Positions 44,549 to 57,444 of a DNA stretch of 64,000 nucleotides are shown here, one piece after another. Source of the DNA: Cylicocyclus nassatus (lineage: Eukaryota; Nematoda; Chromadorea; Rhabditida; Strongylidae); contig CATQJL010000316.1 of NCBI GenBank assembly GCA_958299035.1, positions 35,095,441 through 35,159,440 of the forward strand, given 5' to 3'. The stretch's first letter is position 1; every line of letters starts with the position of its first letter. Under the pieces are notes generated by a model. The model did not search any database, had not been told where the DNA came from, and saw only the letters and a list, made by a program, of their open reading frames with translations. The position numbers and the translations under genes were made by a program.

Positions 44549-45099
44549 CATTCCCGTGTTCGACCAATTTTTTAGAGATCGACGAAATTCTAAGGTTTAG
44601 AGAACTGAAATCATGTTTTGCTCTCGCTCTCGAACCCTCAGTAGACAATGTCATGATTACATGCTCAAAATGTTACAACCTATTATTTGTGATATAGCAA
44701 ATGATGAAGAGTGGAAACAATCGAAAAAAAGGCAAAACTTTGATTTCTGAGACTTCCCATATAATGCCTACAAAAAGCCATCTCGTCTTGGGGTATGCCA
44801 AGCAGCATTAAAAAAACAGTATCTATGTACGTCAAGTAACACTAAAAAGCAGAATCTTGTGATTTCTTAATAGAATTGCTGAAATTAACGAAGTTTAGTC
44901 TGCCGAAGTTTAGCATCAAATACTAATAAAGTCAGCGGGACTTGGGATTTTCTTCCATTTTTTACACTCTTGGGTCTTTTTCTCGTCTCGTTTTTCGCCA
45001 TTTTCGCGCTCTACAGTGTGCATTTTCGGATTCAGCGTAGCAAATAGACCCAAGTAAGCACAAAATCTCAAAATCGAGTTTTTGCCCGGACACTGCCTT

Positions 45100-45870
45100 C
45101 AAAGGAGTATCCGCACATGGGCGTACGGAAGGATCAGGGCCCGGCACAGATCGTCTGGAAGCAGGCTGGACTTCGTTTTTGGAGCAAAACGCAAAGGAGA
45201 TATCGTTTTTGACCAATCGAGGCCGAGCACCAAGAATAAGCGCCGTTTAGTCCAATACAAGCTTTTCGGAGAGGTTATCACACGATTGACATGCTCTATC
45301 GTGTATGGCGAAAAGTGCGCGCGATTTGAAAGCAAGGCTAAAATAGAAAAAATGCTTGTTTACAGCGTACACAGAATCATATGACACAAAAATTGGACTG
45401 TATGTATAGAAAATTATTTGTGAATGGATTATGTAAAAAGGTTTGAAAACTTATGTAAAGTATTACCTTTTCCAAAATTAGATCGTCTCCAGACGGCCAC
45501 CAGACGATCTAAGATCGACTGAAGCATATATTTTCGTCACTTCACATAAGTTTCGGATCTTTTTAGCATGGACGGATTCCCCAGTCAAAAATCTGTCCCT
45601 GAACATGAAGACATTTTCATATCATTCGCGCTGCAATGCCAAAGTCTTGTGCATGCGTAGTAATCAGCTCCAATTTGGATTTTCACTGTTATCTCATGCT
45701 TTTTCTTTTAGACTAGTAAGTCTTTTTTGTTTTCATCTTCTCCTAAGTAGGTAGGTCAAAGGGAACTTCGTATAACATCCGAAAGTCTAGGGGACTTCGT
45801 TTTCCGAAACCCTAGAAACCGACATGTGCCGGGCCCTGGGAAGGATGCGGCAAAGTCAGGATCATCACGG
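45100..45870. repeat. Possible fold-back element with GC-rich arms
   Basis: CAGGGCCCGGCACA (45135-45148) has a perfect inverse at 45825-45838, with weaker pairing on both sides (CTTCGTTTT / AAAACGAAG). Between them a small hairpin with 11-bp arms lies at 45478-45512. Boundaries are uncertain. Confidence 0.3.
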
Positions 45871-46649
45871 ATCAGATTTTATCCTTTCTAAGGCTACATT
45901 AGAGCCGACACATACAGTTTATGTCAATCAGTGCTCACTTTCGTGTAGGGACTACGCATCCGCAACGCGAAAGCCTTGGCATGCGGACCTCCCATCGATG
46001 AAGCCAGTTTGAATGCGTGGCGCGAAGCTCCGCGGTGGCGACTGTGCTGGTGGAGAGGGGTCGTGATTGACATAGAGTTTATGTTCATCTCGGAGGCCTA
46101 CTTAGACTACATAGTAATCTGTAGAAATCTGAAAAACATAATTTTGGTGGATACTGCCTCCAAAGACCCAGCTGTTCTACAGAAAATATGAATATCAGGC
46201 TTATTGAGCGTCATTCTGAATTTGCAGCTCATCAGATGTCAACTTTTGCAATTTTCTACTGAATGATGCGAGTCAGTTTAGAAGTCAGTTTAGAGTGCAG
46301 CAGGCGATATTTGTGAGCAGTGGGTTGAGTTATCTCGTACGTGAATCCCTTTCTTTGTTCTTGTTAAATGTCGCTAAAACTTGCCCTTATATACCCAAAC
46401 ATGATCAGTACAGAGAAGATGTATTTATTTATTTATTTATTTTGTACGCCAGGAGGCGTGCTTCAATACAACAAAACCAGATCAGGGCAGGGTGTAAAAC
46501 GACAAACCAATGGAAAAAAAAAGAGAAACAACAAAGGAACAATCATACTGTAATGAATAAGTCATCCAGATCTAATTCAACCTACTTTGCACTCTATGGA
46601 GGAAAGAGAAACATAAAACAATTGACAACCTCATTTATAGGTACTGCAG

Positions 46650-46760
46650 GGCACTGAACATGGCAGATGTACTGCTCTGTGGCCGCCATGCTCTAAGCTC
46701 ATCTTAGGAATTTCTTCAAGATCACAGAGTAAGCTCACCCCACTTGTGTCTTATGGTAAA
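46650..46760. repeat. Divergent dispersed repeat, copy 1
   Basis: A stretch including GTACTGCTCTGTG, TCTTCAAGATCACAG and CCACTTGTGTCTTATG is recognisably related to 52160-52275 in the same orientation. Origin unknown. Confidence 0.35.
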
Positions 46761-47129
46761 CTTTTCCCTACGATGTATGTTGCGGAAATCAAGCTTCATT
46801 CGAACTTCAAGGGACAATAGCACTTGCCAAAAACTTATGTCACGACATCTCGACTGATGCTACGACGTTGTTGAGCAGTTTCTAGAGAGAAGGTGAATTG
46901 AGTGTCCGGGAACTTTGGTTGAGCCTTGTTTCCACCATTGCAAGCACCTGCGTAGAAGCGGAAGCATGGCGAAATACGTTCCGCAAACGATGATTCGAAA
47001 TTTATAGCTGGAGGTTTATGGCACGAAACATTTCGGCTACAGATAATAAGTAATCCCTCTATATTACAACTACAGAAAGCGGCATTGATTTAGGAAGCAA
47101 CATACCATAGGCGCCTACCTGTGAAATGA

Positions 47130-47420
47130 TTCCCCTAGATAAGAAGGCGCACCCTCATTCAGTTGCAGATGAGAAAAACGTTTAAAGAGCCTAATTGAGG
47201 TATCTGATTCACCCTATAACTCCAGTCGCGCACCTAACGACTATCATCTTTCGCTCCCTGCAAAATTTACCTCAAGGAAAACAGCGTGAGTAGAGGTGCT
47301 TGGAATCCACCTCATTCATTATTTTCTAATGGTCAACACAAAGTACGCAAGAGCTATGGACCAACTGGGAAGCGCAACTTGGAGGAAAGCTTGATAACCT
47401 GAAACTCTAGAACGGTGTCC
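47130..47420 (+). pseudogene. Decayed mariner transposase (C-terminal part)
   Basis: With frame changes and stops, the translation gives HPITPVAHLTTIIFRSLQNL followed by PQGK, corresponding to the mariner block around the third catalytic acidic residue (HPPYSPDLAP-DYHLFRSLQN). It is followed by a remnant of the C-terminal G-x2-x-L-x2-RW region. Not functional. Confidence 0.5.
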
Positions 47421-48984
47421 AACCATACAAATTTACTGTTTGTAAACCTGCCGAACGAAATGTACTACATCGAAAGCCGCATCAATTTCTTGTAAGCCAT
47501 GCCCAGCGCCACCCTTCTTTCTCTGAAGTTATCTCCTTTTTCAAATTTAGTATAACATCATCATACTGGTTGTCTAATGCAGCGTTGCTAAGCATGTTTC
47601 GGATAAGAACAACTGAGTTAATGAAGTGATGTATATCACGAAGAACTAGTTGGAAGTAATATCAAAACCTCACTGTTTTAGCACTCATTTCTTCTTACCA
47701 AAAACTCATCACTGTTGGGTCAGAATCCAGCACTCTTGTGAAGTTACAATAACTTCATAGATGGGAAAATGACCCTGAAGAATACATGTTTGGCTAGAAC
47801 CCTTCGGGGGTTTATGCAAGAGAATGGAAAATGCAGCTTATGTCACCTCATGCAATTTTATGTGCCTATTTAAAGGTTAAATTAAACAGCTGAAGTTCAA
47901 ATTTTTAGAGCTTCAAAATGTAGAGCTTTCGTTCATGTCATTCAGGTTGCACCGCGTCCCCGATGGGGATTTTCATGCATGCATCATAAAACGCCCCAAT
48001 CCACAAGTGACTCGCACACATTAGAAACATCCCGCAAAACAAAAGAATTTATTCCACTGAAACGGTGGAAAAGATAGGAAGCTCAATGGCTTCTTCTCCA
48101 ATCCGGAATTGCTATACACTTCAGCACTCGTTAAACTCAGCAGTAAGTTTTGCGCTTTTTCCGTGCGTCCTTTCTTCCGCTTTGAGTTTATCGTAACATC
48201 TATCCATCTATCCTCATGCACTAGAAGACGACTTAGCAGCTATCACGTAGTATTAATGCGAACCCTAACCTCAATCATTAGATCCGTGGAGGACTTGGAG
48301 GAGATGACGTAAGAAGGCTTAGCGTATGCAGATACCAAAATCACAAACGGCAACAACTTGTAAAAGAGCATGCTGTTCGCGAACAAATCTGCAATTCAAT
48401 TGACATTCGAACAGAATGGCTAATCGTAATTTCAGGTGATCGAAACCTTCGTTAATTGCAGAATATCTTGAAACAAAAGCAGATTTATGCACCCTAGACG
48501 ATCTTGTTGAGTGATCTTCTTTTGATCATTTGTATAAATATCTATCAGATTAATGTAGGTATCAGGTTACTATCTTGTTTGGATAGTAGATGGACGCAAA
48601 ATTAATGCATGTATCCATGCTAGTGGTAGTTTGAATAGAAAATGTAAGAGTTTTTTTGCCTTCATCTTCAGACAGTTCCCTGTATAGGGGGAAAGACGAA
48701 ACAGGATCTCATTTAGTCGATAAGCGAAGCAAGGTCTACAAGATGACATTGCATCTTGCAAAATGCCGATCCATCTGAAGTTTGAAGCCAAAATTTAACA
48801 AGTTCCGAACATCCAAAACGCGGATTTTCGTTCGCAAGGTACCGGAGTTCAAACTTGCTCACGTATATGCTCTCTGCAACAAATGTCCATACGTACAGTT
48901 TTTAAAAGGTCACCTCAAGGTTAAGGCAAGCCAATCACAACCGAGCGGACGAATGAGTCGCACAAAAAAGAACATTTTGCTGAT

Positions 48985-49165
48985 TTATTGTTGATCCGTT
49001 GACCGCACGGACTCGCCATCATTGCCGAGCACGCGCCGCAAGGTAAAACGCTTGCCCCAATACAAATTCGCCAGTATACAACCCGTGCTCTCACAACATT
49101 TCATCCGCGCCGCGCGTGGTCCGCAGCGTTTGAGCAATGTCGTGCGGTCAGCGAATCGACGATAC
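48985..49165. mobile_element. Fold-back family R3, copy 2
   Basis: TTGATCCGTTGACCGCACGG at the left and TGCGGTCAGCGAATCGACGA at the right form inverted arms like those of 44300-44548. Confidence 0.6.
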
Positions 49166-49301
49166 ACGAGTAATAATCATAGGAAGGATAATATGTGAGT
49201 GTCTAAAGGCAAGCATTTATCGTATTTATATGCTTTTGTAAGTTTACACAGTAAATGTGAACTAAGCGCATGATACAAATGTACAGCTGGCACTTTCGTT
49301 A

Positions 49302-50341
49302 CACAGAGTGTCCCAAAAAATGTGCCCGATGTTTGATTGTTAATGACTCTCTTGTAATGAAGTCCTTCGAGAAGGTTAAGATACCGTTTTGTAGAGCAGC
49401 TTCAGCTTAAATTTACAGTATGGAGCGAATCACCTATCGCTCTTCATTACTATAGGATTACGGTAGAAACAAAAAAAATGAGAACTTGTGCAGTAGAATT
49501 TTTGTGGACGCTGAGCCCAATACTCAATTATGTACAAGATTGCGAAGCTTTCCATACGGTGTAATCGGACTTTTAAGGGACATTGAGAAAACAGTTGCTA
49601 CTGCTTACCTCGCATAACTTTTTAGTAACGCATCATGGTAATTAAGAACTTCACATTTAGAATCAGCAACTCTAATTAGCCCAGTGTGGGAGTTTTCAGC
49701 TGTTTTGTTTCATTTCTGAGGCAAAGTGCGGCCTTTCCTGGCTCAAAACCTCTTTGAAGTTTCTACCGTAATCCTACAGTAATGAAGAGCGATATCGCTC
49801 CATGCGGTAAATCTAAGCTGAAGCTAGCTTTACAAAACGGTACCTTAAAGGCAGTGGCTCGGCAAAACTCAACAACTCAAAATTTTAACGCGGTGGATTC
49901 CTTATTGCCCAAGTATGAAAACAGTGCAATCCCGGTTGCACAGCATGCCTTCCTTGCCGAGAAAATTGCTCTCAAACTTACACGCGCAGGCCATTCTTAC
50001 AGCATCTGGACGGGTTGGCAATTTCCTTCTCACCATTGGAGGCTGCCCGCCGCAATGCTATAACCATTGAGTCCAGCAACGATTCGGCGTCATCAGCCTT
50101 GCAGCACTCGTCCATTTCCGAAGAGAAGGGCAATGAAAAACGCTCGTTTTCGGCATTTTCAAGCTCTCAAAAGTGGATTTTCGGAATCAGCGCATTGAAC
50201 AACCCCAGGTAAGCGAAAATTTGACTATGGTGAGATTTGCCGAGACACTGCCTCTAAGCTTCTCGAAGGAGTTCATTACATTACATTCATTACAAGAGAG
50301 TTGTCAACAATCAAACAGTAGGCACATTTTTTTGGACCCTG
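49302..50341. mobile_element. Composite Tc1/mariner-type TIR element
   Basis: Left CACAGAGTGTCCCAAAAAAT and right (mirrored) CAGGGTCCAAAAAAATGTGC. TIRs are about 70 bp, through TGTTTGATTGTT and CTCTTGTAATGA. Inside are a second inverted pair (49378-49480 against 49755-49845) and a nested TIR element at 49847-50260. No transposase. Confidence 0.75.
49847..50260. mobile_element. Nested TIR element of the AAAGGCAGTG family
   Basis: Left AAAGGCAGTGGCTCGGCAAA; right mirrored AGAGGCAGTGTCTCGGCAAA. The same kind of end occurs at 61415-61838, and a single end lies near 9598. It carries short frames of no recognised family. Confidence 0.6.
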
Positions 50342-50688
50342 TATATTCTAAGTGTTTTGGAATTGTATAATCGCTCATTCACAAGAGACGCGTGATTATT
50401 GTCGCATATTTGAGTCCGAATGTTGTGTATTGATTCAAAGTAAAAATGCTAATATCTAATCTACACTGGAATGAATACTCTATTCCAATCGTTGTCACAG
50501 GTTTCATGCACTCGTTCATCTGTTCCAGCGATCATAGTCTATTGTAGTACGACGACAATGAATAATGATTATTACATGGATATGGGTTTTGCACAGCCTT
50601 TGCTAAAATTATATCTCTGCAGAACTTCACAGAACTTCAGACGCAAAAGCTGTTGACTATCTTTTCAGCAAAGTTCTGCCTTATATTG

Positions 50689-51599
50689 GGTTGCTGCATA
50701 AGTTCGGTCCGATTTGATTTTTTTTGAGTTTAAAATGTCATAATTTCTTTCAAAGTCAACTTTTTCCCAAGATCTTAGGTACCTTTTGTTGAACAATTCC
50801 TTGGCTATCAGTTACATGTTGAAACCTGCGAAAATCCGTGTTTAGGAAGAAGCAAGAACTCAAAAACTTTACAGAGTTTTTCTTCAAACCTATCTTTTTT
50901 GACATGGCAGTGCTCCCTTATGAGAATTGATAGGCATCTTGTCTAGCAATGGATAGATAGGGAATTTTTCGCAGATTATTCTGCACCATAAAGGACCCCC
51001 TGGAGTCTGCGCTGCCGAGAGATTTTTTTGACCCGAAAAATTAGCCTTTTTGACCTTGCCTAAGCGCATGTGAAATACCTATTTACGAATTATGAAAATT
51101 TTACAACTGGTGAGCGCCGAAAAGAAATTGGTGGATGGTCTCTGCTAGCCCTTGCTTTACCCTAGCATCTTCAACTTTGAACTCGACTATTACTTCTATT
51201 CGCAGAAAGTTATAGCTTGTAAAATATCTATACAGAGAATTAATTTTGACATTAAATTTTACTAGCAAGACGTTCTCTTCATGAAACTGAACTTATGCGT
51301 ATGCTAGCCTATTACACCCTTATTCCGCAACCAATTAAAAATCTTGACCTGAAGGGCGCATTATGGAGATTTTCTCGCAAGGAGCTATTTCTAGGGTGAG
51401 AAAGTACAATGGCCACTTGGAGATTTCAGGCCCGAAATCTCCTTACATTAAGAAATTTATTGAAATTTGATAAGCATTAGAAAGCGCAAGAAAAGCACTT
51501 TCTAACGATGCTAATAGTACCGCATTAGAGATGAAATTCTCTTAGAACAGCTGCTTCGAACATAAAGCAAAAAAATCGGACATAACTTATGCAACAACC
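50689..51599. mobile_element. Mariner-type TIR element (911 bp)
   Basis: Left GGTTGCTGCATAAGTTCGGT; right mirrored GGTTGTTGCATAAGTTATGT, followed by TA. The left TA appears changed to TG. No transposase frame. Confidence 0.7.
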
Positions 51600-52159
51600 T
51601 AATAGAAGTTCCAGAGTGTTTGTATGTGATACCCAAGAAAGCTCATTTCCCTTTTTGTTCTCGGCTCATTTCTTTTTTTTTGTTCTCATTATTGATAACA
51701 CATACTTAGGATAAAACATATTTGTTTGCACACACTTCTCGAAACACAAGTTGGATGAGTACTAAAATTGTAAAGCATGCTGTCTTCCTATAATGTTGAC
51801 TCATTTTGAGCGAGGCTGGCAATTTTCACAGATACGTTCTTTTCTAATTGTAAGGGCAAGCCTCACGAATCTTGTTGGAAGACCAGCAGATTTTCATTAA
51901 ATTTTGAGCTTTATCGGAAGTCGCTCTACTTACACAAATCGGCAATGGCTAACCTTCGTAGTTCCACGAAATGCAAAGCACATGATTTCAACGCACTGCA
52001 GACAGCTTTTGTAAACATGGGTACCAATTTGTTCCAAAGATAGTCTGCTCTTGTTCTTGTTGAATGTTTGATTAGATCTGTTCTTACATGTTTAAACACG
52101 AACCATATTGAGCCACATGACCCAGACTTAGCAGCGCACTCATTTTGACATATGAATCC

Positions 52160-52275
52160 AGTAATATGGTAGCAGTACCGCTCTGCACTGTAAATCTGTG
52201 CGTTTAATCCTGAAGAATTCCTGCAAGATCACGCGGCCGAAGCACACCCTAGCTTGTGTTTCATGATGGGCCTTA
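52160..52275. repeat. Divergent dispersed repeat, copy 2
   Basis: Same order of blocks as 46650-46760 (GTACCGCTCTGCA, CCTGCAAGATCACG, TAGCTTGTGTTTCATG). Confidence 0.35.
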
Positions 52276-53839
52276 GAACCTTCCCCCCCCCTCCCCTCCT
52301 CCCCCCACCTTCCCACCAGTAAGTCAATGTGGATATCCACCTCCAACCTTTCCAAGAAGGGCGACACGAGCATACATTCAACCTGTAAGTTATTAAATTT
52401 GAACTATTTTAGCATCAATTCTTGGAAATTCAAGAACAGGGTTTAATGGGATCTCCTTCCTTACGGAGGAGTTTCGCAAAGAGCGAATGGAGCGGAGCTA
52501 GGAAGTTTTTTCTTTGGTAAACTTGGTTCTTAAAATACACTTTAATGACATAGTACACTTCTACATACTACCATTTATATTTGTGTTATAATAAGCTGCT
52601 ATTGACATTGTGGAGTTGGTCGAGATTATAGTGAGGAATGATTCATTGTGCAAAGCTTGTGAGAATTGCATAACAATAGAACGTCATTAATGTAAGGGAT
52701 TACTTAGCGATCTCGAATACTCGGCAAGATGTCGAAGGGACAGTACCACTGCGTAAGTTTATCGTGACGTGCAATAATGACTGGTACCGCATAAAATGAC
52801 AAATATCTAAATACTATGCCATCTTATCAGCGTTTCACCCAGCCGCAAATGAACTACCGATTGACGAACCATCGTGACTGATAGAATGTGGTGCTTGTGA
52901 GTGCTATAAGAAGCGTCAGTGGGTCCGCAAACGAGAAGCAAGATTATGGTGGCGTCAACTACAGCAAGCTGCTGCGAAATGGTGCAACAGTTCCTGCTGC
53001 AGGTCTACTGTCGTCAAAAAAGGAGCAGTTATCCGTCAAATGGTGCGCTCACTAATTGGGGTATCTTCTTCCAACTACGCATAGCCCTCACAGCTTTACG
53101 GACAAGAAAGATTGCCGAGGATGACATTCAAGTGCTATTCCATTTATAGTATAGTCCCTACCTCGCGACTACTTACCCTTTTCGCTCGCTGGAATATATC
53201 GTGATTAGTGCAGTGCTCGCAAATATTTCTCATATTCTTCACTTGTCAACCCTCAGAGCAGCGAGAAGAGCATCTACCAGGCTTTACAGGAAGGAGACTG
53301 ACTATGGAAGTATGTTATTTGTAGCATTCCATTCCTGTTCATAGTTATCGCCTTAAGCATTCTTTGCAGCATGTATTGGAGAACTTATTTGAAAGCTAAT
53401 TTGGTTGTCTACATGATTGGATGAAGCTATCCCAGCTATAGTCGGGAAGTAGACGTTATCTAATTTGCCTGATCTATACAAAATCGCACCGCCCGCCGCT
53501 GCTACAATCATTTTGAAGAAGGAGATACAACCCTTGAAAATAGTGAGCGCGCCTAAAATGGAGTCGATAATGAAGAGGTGCGCTACTCCCTCAAAGAGGA
53601 TCCTGAAACATAAAAATTTGGCGGTAAGAAGCTTCGGCTTCTTAGCATCTCAGAGCTTTGATCAGCAAGCGCTTGCTCAATAGATTCTTTACCATCTGTC
53701 CGATGCCGCCAGTTACTGCCGAGTGAACATCTGCTAATCTCTTTTGCTTTATCCACAGAAAATTTTTTTTCTAAAAATTTAATTTCTGTGTATGAAAGCT
53801 GAATCTACGATACTTTAAGAAGGCGCGCCTTCTGACTAC

Positions 53840-54290
53840 CATGAGAAGAACAGCCACCTTCCCAAGACCAAAACGCGATTATCGGCCATCGATTACTTCA
53901 CCGTACACAAGAGATTGGATTGGCACCCGCGATTCGAGAAAAACGCTGGAGACGTGCAAACTTGTACTTTATGAATTCGCGGCACGTCAAGCTTAACTAC
54001 TCAGTAAAAATTAGCCAGATTGGAACTGCAAGTAGTTTCCCACTCAGCACATAGCCCCGACCTCTGGCCAATGCGAGTAAAGCTATTTCGCTTCCCAAAA
54101 TAGTTCCTGATTGGAAGAGGGTTCAATAAACAAGACGATCTCAAAACCGCCCTTGACGACTTCTTTTGCGCCCGGCCACCCGACTTCTGGAGAAGAGGCG
54201 TCGAAAAACTGCTGGGTGCGCAAAGGTTATTGGCATCCGCGGTGATTATAATATTGATTGAGGTGGCGTTGTAATAAAGTTATAAATAAT
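53840..54290 (+). pseudogene. Decayed mariner transposase
   Basis: Translation across frameshifts shows HSAHSPDLWPMRVKLFRFPK, then LIGRGFNKQDDLKTALDDFF and RPPDFWRRGVEKLLG. These are the HSPDL-SPTDYHFF block and the C-terminal F-x-x-RG-x-x-x-L region of mariner transposases. Stops and frame breaks make it non-functional. Confidence 0.6.
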
Positions 54291-55179
54291 CGAAGTTGGT
54301 GAAAATTTTCGGACAGAACTTTTGAAACAACAAGTGCACATGCAACAATGAAATATATACTTAGATTGAGGGCAGTGCAGACTTTTTGGCTTATTCGCTT
54401 ACCTCAGGAGGAGTGTAAGTCCAACGAGTTCCAAAAAGGTTAATAAAAAGGTAATAAGATACCATAAATGTTGCATCAAAATAATATAAGGCAGATGTTA
54501 ATGCATAGTCACGAGTCCTATAACGCATATTTACGAGGTAATCAAATATAAGATGTTACCCATCAAAAATCCCCTACTCTTAATTCAGGGGGATGGTACA
54601 TCGAAGCTAACAAAAATGAGACTCTTCTGTAATGATGGAGTTAAATAAATCAATATTTGCCTTTCACCGGAGTTTAGCGGGAAGCATTACTATGAAAGCA
54701 TTACTAAGAAAGCAGGTTGAATTCGTACTCAGCAATAATGTCTGAAATTCCCAGTACTGCTTCCGCTCTGAGCTCTATATTATCACCGGATGCCGATTTG
54801 GTGTAAAGTTGTCAGCCGCCCTCATAGCATTGGGGACTGCTATGACTATTCAAATGCATGTTCCGCCCAACCACTACCGCGCGCTGGCATCCATCCAAGT
54901 CTCGTATAGGACGTGCATCAAAGGAAGATGTATAGAAGTAGGGAATCCGTATTCACAAATGAATGGTCTATCACAAAGTATATTGTATGAAACAAGACTA
55001 AATTTGTTCCCATTTCATCCATTTCTAAGTGAAGTTCGATAAAGTCCAAATATTCTATTTTTGAATTCAATGTAACGGGACTTCCTGTAAGTCCTAAAAA
55101 CTTCTGACGTAAGTGTATCAATAAGTATATATCTAGGTATGTTAGAAAGCCAATGTGGGTACCTAACGACCTAAAAACT

Positions 55180-56300
55180 GTAACTGTCTGACCTAAAAAA
55201 TGTAACTGTCTATCTTGAAGGTTAAAATTAATGTTATTGTTAGAAGTTTCAATTGTAAGATCAAGAAGTTCGCCATTTTATCATTTGTATTTGTGCGCTC
55301 TATTTCAACAAAAGGATGGTGAATTTCCGACATGGTATTATCAAACTCATCGGCTGAGTTAGAGACATGAAGTATGTCATCTATGTATTTGTAAGGGTGA
55401 TTGTACATGTATCTACCATTATAATTTATAATTGTAGCTTGTCTTCTCATGAAGTCATACTCCATGTATGCTAATGTAAAGTCTGCAATTTGGGGATGAC
55501 ATAGTCCCCTGGGGTATGCCTCTCATTTGTTGGTGGATTGCACCACCAAAATACAGGGAGCTTGATTGCAATAAGGAGTCCACCTATAAAAATATCTTCC
55601 ACTTGATAAAATTTACCCTGTGTGGCATTAGTACTAGCATACATTACCTAGTTATTATGAATTTGATGTACCTATAACCTCACATACGTAGGCTAATGAG
55701 TATTCTGAGATTGGATCTAACCACTTGGTGAGGTAAGCTTTTCAATAAGCTAGAGAAATTTGCTGAATATAAGTTCAATCTACCTTTGCTGCACATAAAT
55801 CTCTTACAACTTAATTGCTATTTTCTATAGACCCTAGGTGTTTGACTTTTGTTTTCTGCCAAATAACGTTGCAGTTTTGTGGTGTTTTTTTGATATGTGT
55901 TAGTATCAATAGTATTGTATTGGTAAGTGGCTTAAGTATACTTTTTCTAGCCCCTGTTATGAATCTGATTTTATTGGGTTTTTGTGCATTTTAGGGATGC
56001 CGTATATTCTAGGGATGTCATTGAACTCGGAATTAAATCTGATATTCAGTCCACTGAGGATCATCTTGTTTTGTATGAATTTCCTCTTTCTTCTTGAAGT
56101 GCAATTGTTTCTAGTTGTTCTTCATCAAACAAATTGTATAATTTTGGTTTTAATTTGTCGTTAAACTGCCTTCTTATATCATTTACTATCTGCACTGTGA
56201 TCAAGTTATTTGCTTTGAGTTTGCAAATGTGTTTATTCGTTAACTCATTAATCAACTTATCTAATGTTAGTTTAATATCTGTTCTAGTGACCAAAGTGTG
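55180..56300 (-). pseudogene. Decayed Penelope-like reverse transcriptase
   Basis: Read on the - strand, with frameshifts: an N-terminal part (TRTDIKLTLDKLINELTNKH), IYGIPKMHKNPIK joined to FRFITGARKS-LKPLTNTI, SLLKSLPHQVVRSNLR, RGIPQGTMSSPN, then ADFTLAYMEYDF and YKYIDDILHV (the catalytic YxDD block), with E-x-TNTNDKMANFLIL behind it. The PKxHKNP, GIPQG, YIDD and NFLDL order is that of Penelope-like elements. Stops between blocks show it is dead. Element ends were not found. Confidence 0.6.
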
Positions 56301-56868
56301 TCCTTGTAATTTGTTCCTTTCCTCAACATTTCTCTCACTTTATAATCTTTTATAAATTAGCTTTATAAAATTAAAATTATGAAATTATTATTTTAGAATT
56401 TAGACTTCAAAACCTTTTCAAAAACTTGATCCTCGTAATCTAATATACACTGCAGCAAAAAAGCTTTACTCTACATTACAGCTGCCAAGGCTATCCAGAA
56501 ATAATAGCATAAATTTTTTTAGAATTGGGGGAAGTTTGGGGTCTGAACTGCTCAAAGAGCCCTGGAAATGACATCGCACGGAGTGCATAGATCAGAGGGA
56601 AAATATCTAAATATCTATCTGACAACCATCAAAGAGAATAGAAATCTTAATCGAATGATACTTAAGCCATTTTTAAATTAATGCATGGTTACATCGTGGT
56701 AATGATCATCTTCTGACGGCCTCTCAATTCAATAAGCAAACAAAATCGTGTGAAACAAGCAAGTAACCGCTAGGTTACCATGAATTCTTTCACGACACCT
56801 TGTTTCAAACCAAGCTACAAAGTAATCAAGATGTCTTATCATTTTTCTTACTGGACAGATTGGTGGAA

Positions 56869-56950
56869 ATAGCACGTCATTTCATAAGACTCAGACGTGA
56901 AAGTGGTGAATAGCATTTCATTTCATAAGACTCAGACGTGAAAGCATCAC
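56869..56950. repeat. 41-bp tandem duplication
   Basis: TTTCATAAGACTCAGACGTG plus AAAG occurs twice at a spacing of 41 bp, preceded by ATAGCA in both copies. Confidence 0.75.
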
Positions 56951-57290
56951 ATAATGGTTTAGGATAAAGAATTACCCTGACCACTTTTTCATTTGAAACA
57001 ATGATGATTTCATACGTCAAAAGAAGCGAGGAAGTTTATTTTGAAAGTTACTGTGAGGAAGCTTGCTTGACTACTGTTTAGATTACGATCATGGGAAAAT
57101 TCAAGTCTATAGACCGAATTGCGAAGGTGGCCAAGCATGAAAATAATTGGAAGTTCAACCTCCACCGGAAACATCGCTTTGCCAAGTATAAAATCGAGTG
57201 AAAATCATCTCGCGAATTCGATCGATTACTTCGTGGTTTCATTGAGTACACGATGTAAGCTGCTGGTTACCCCATTTTATGATAACCTGC

Positions 57291-57444
57291 GGCCGTATTC
57301 ATCAACGAAACCCGTGGGTTCCGGAACCCACTGGGTTAGTGCTTTTGATGAATATCGATTCTTCCCTGGAGTAGAATCGATATTCATCAAAAGCACTAAC
57401 CCAGTGGGTTCCAGAACCCACGGGTTTCGTTGATGAATACGGCC
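57291..57444. repeat. 154-bp near-perfect double palindrome
   Basis: Arms 57291-57362 and 57373-57444 (72 bp each) differ at one position and are separated by a 10-base loop. Each arm is itself palindromic: GTGGGTTCCGGAACCCAC in the middle, flanked by ATTCATCAA and TTGATGAAT. Outer ends are GGCCGTATTC. It lies 500 bp downstream of the - strand NKAIN-like stop codon. A MITE or a hairpin-RNA source are both possible. Confidence 0.9.

Noticed and set aside
45082..45384. 100-codon + strand frame
   Set aside because: It overlaps an inverted-repeat arm and another frame on the opposite strand; no family recognised and no splice context.
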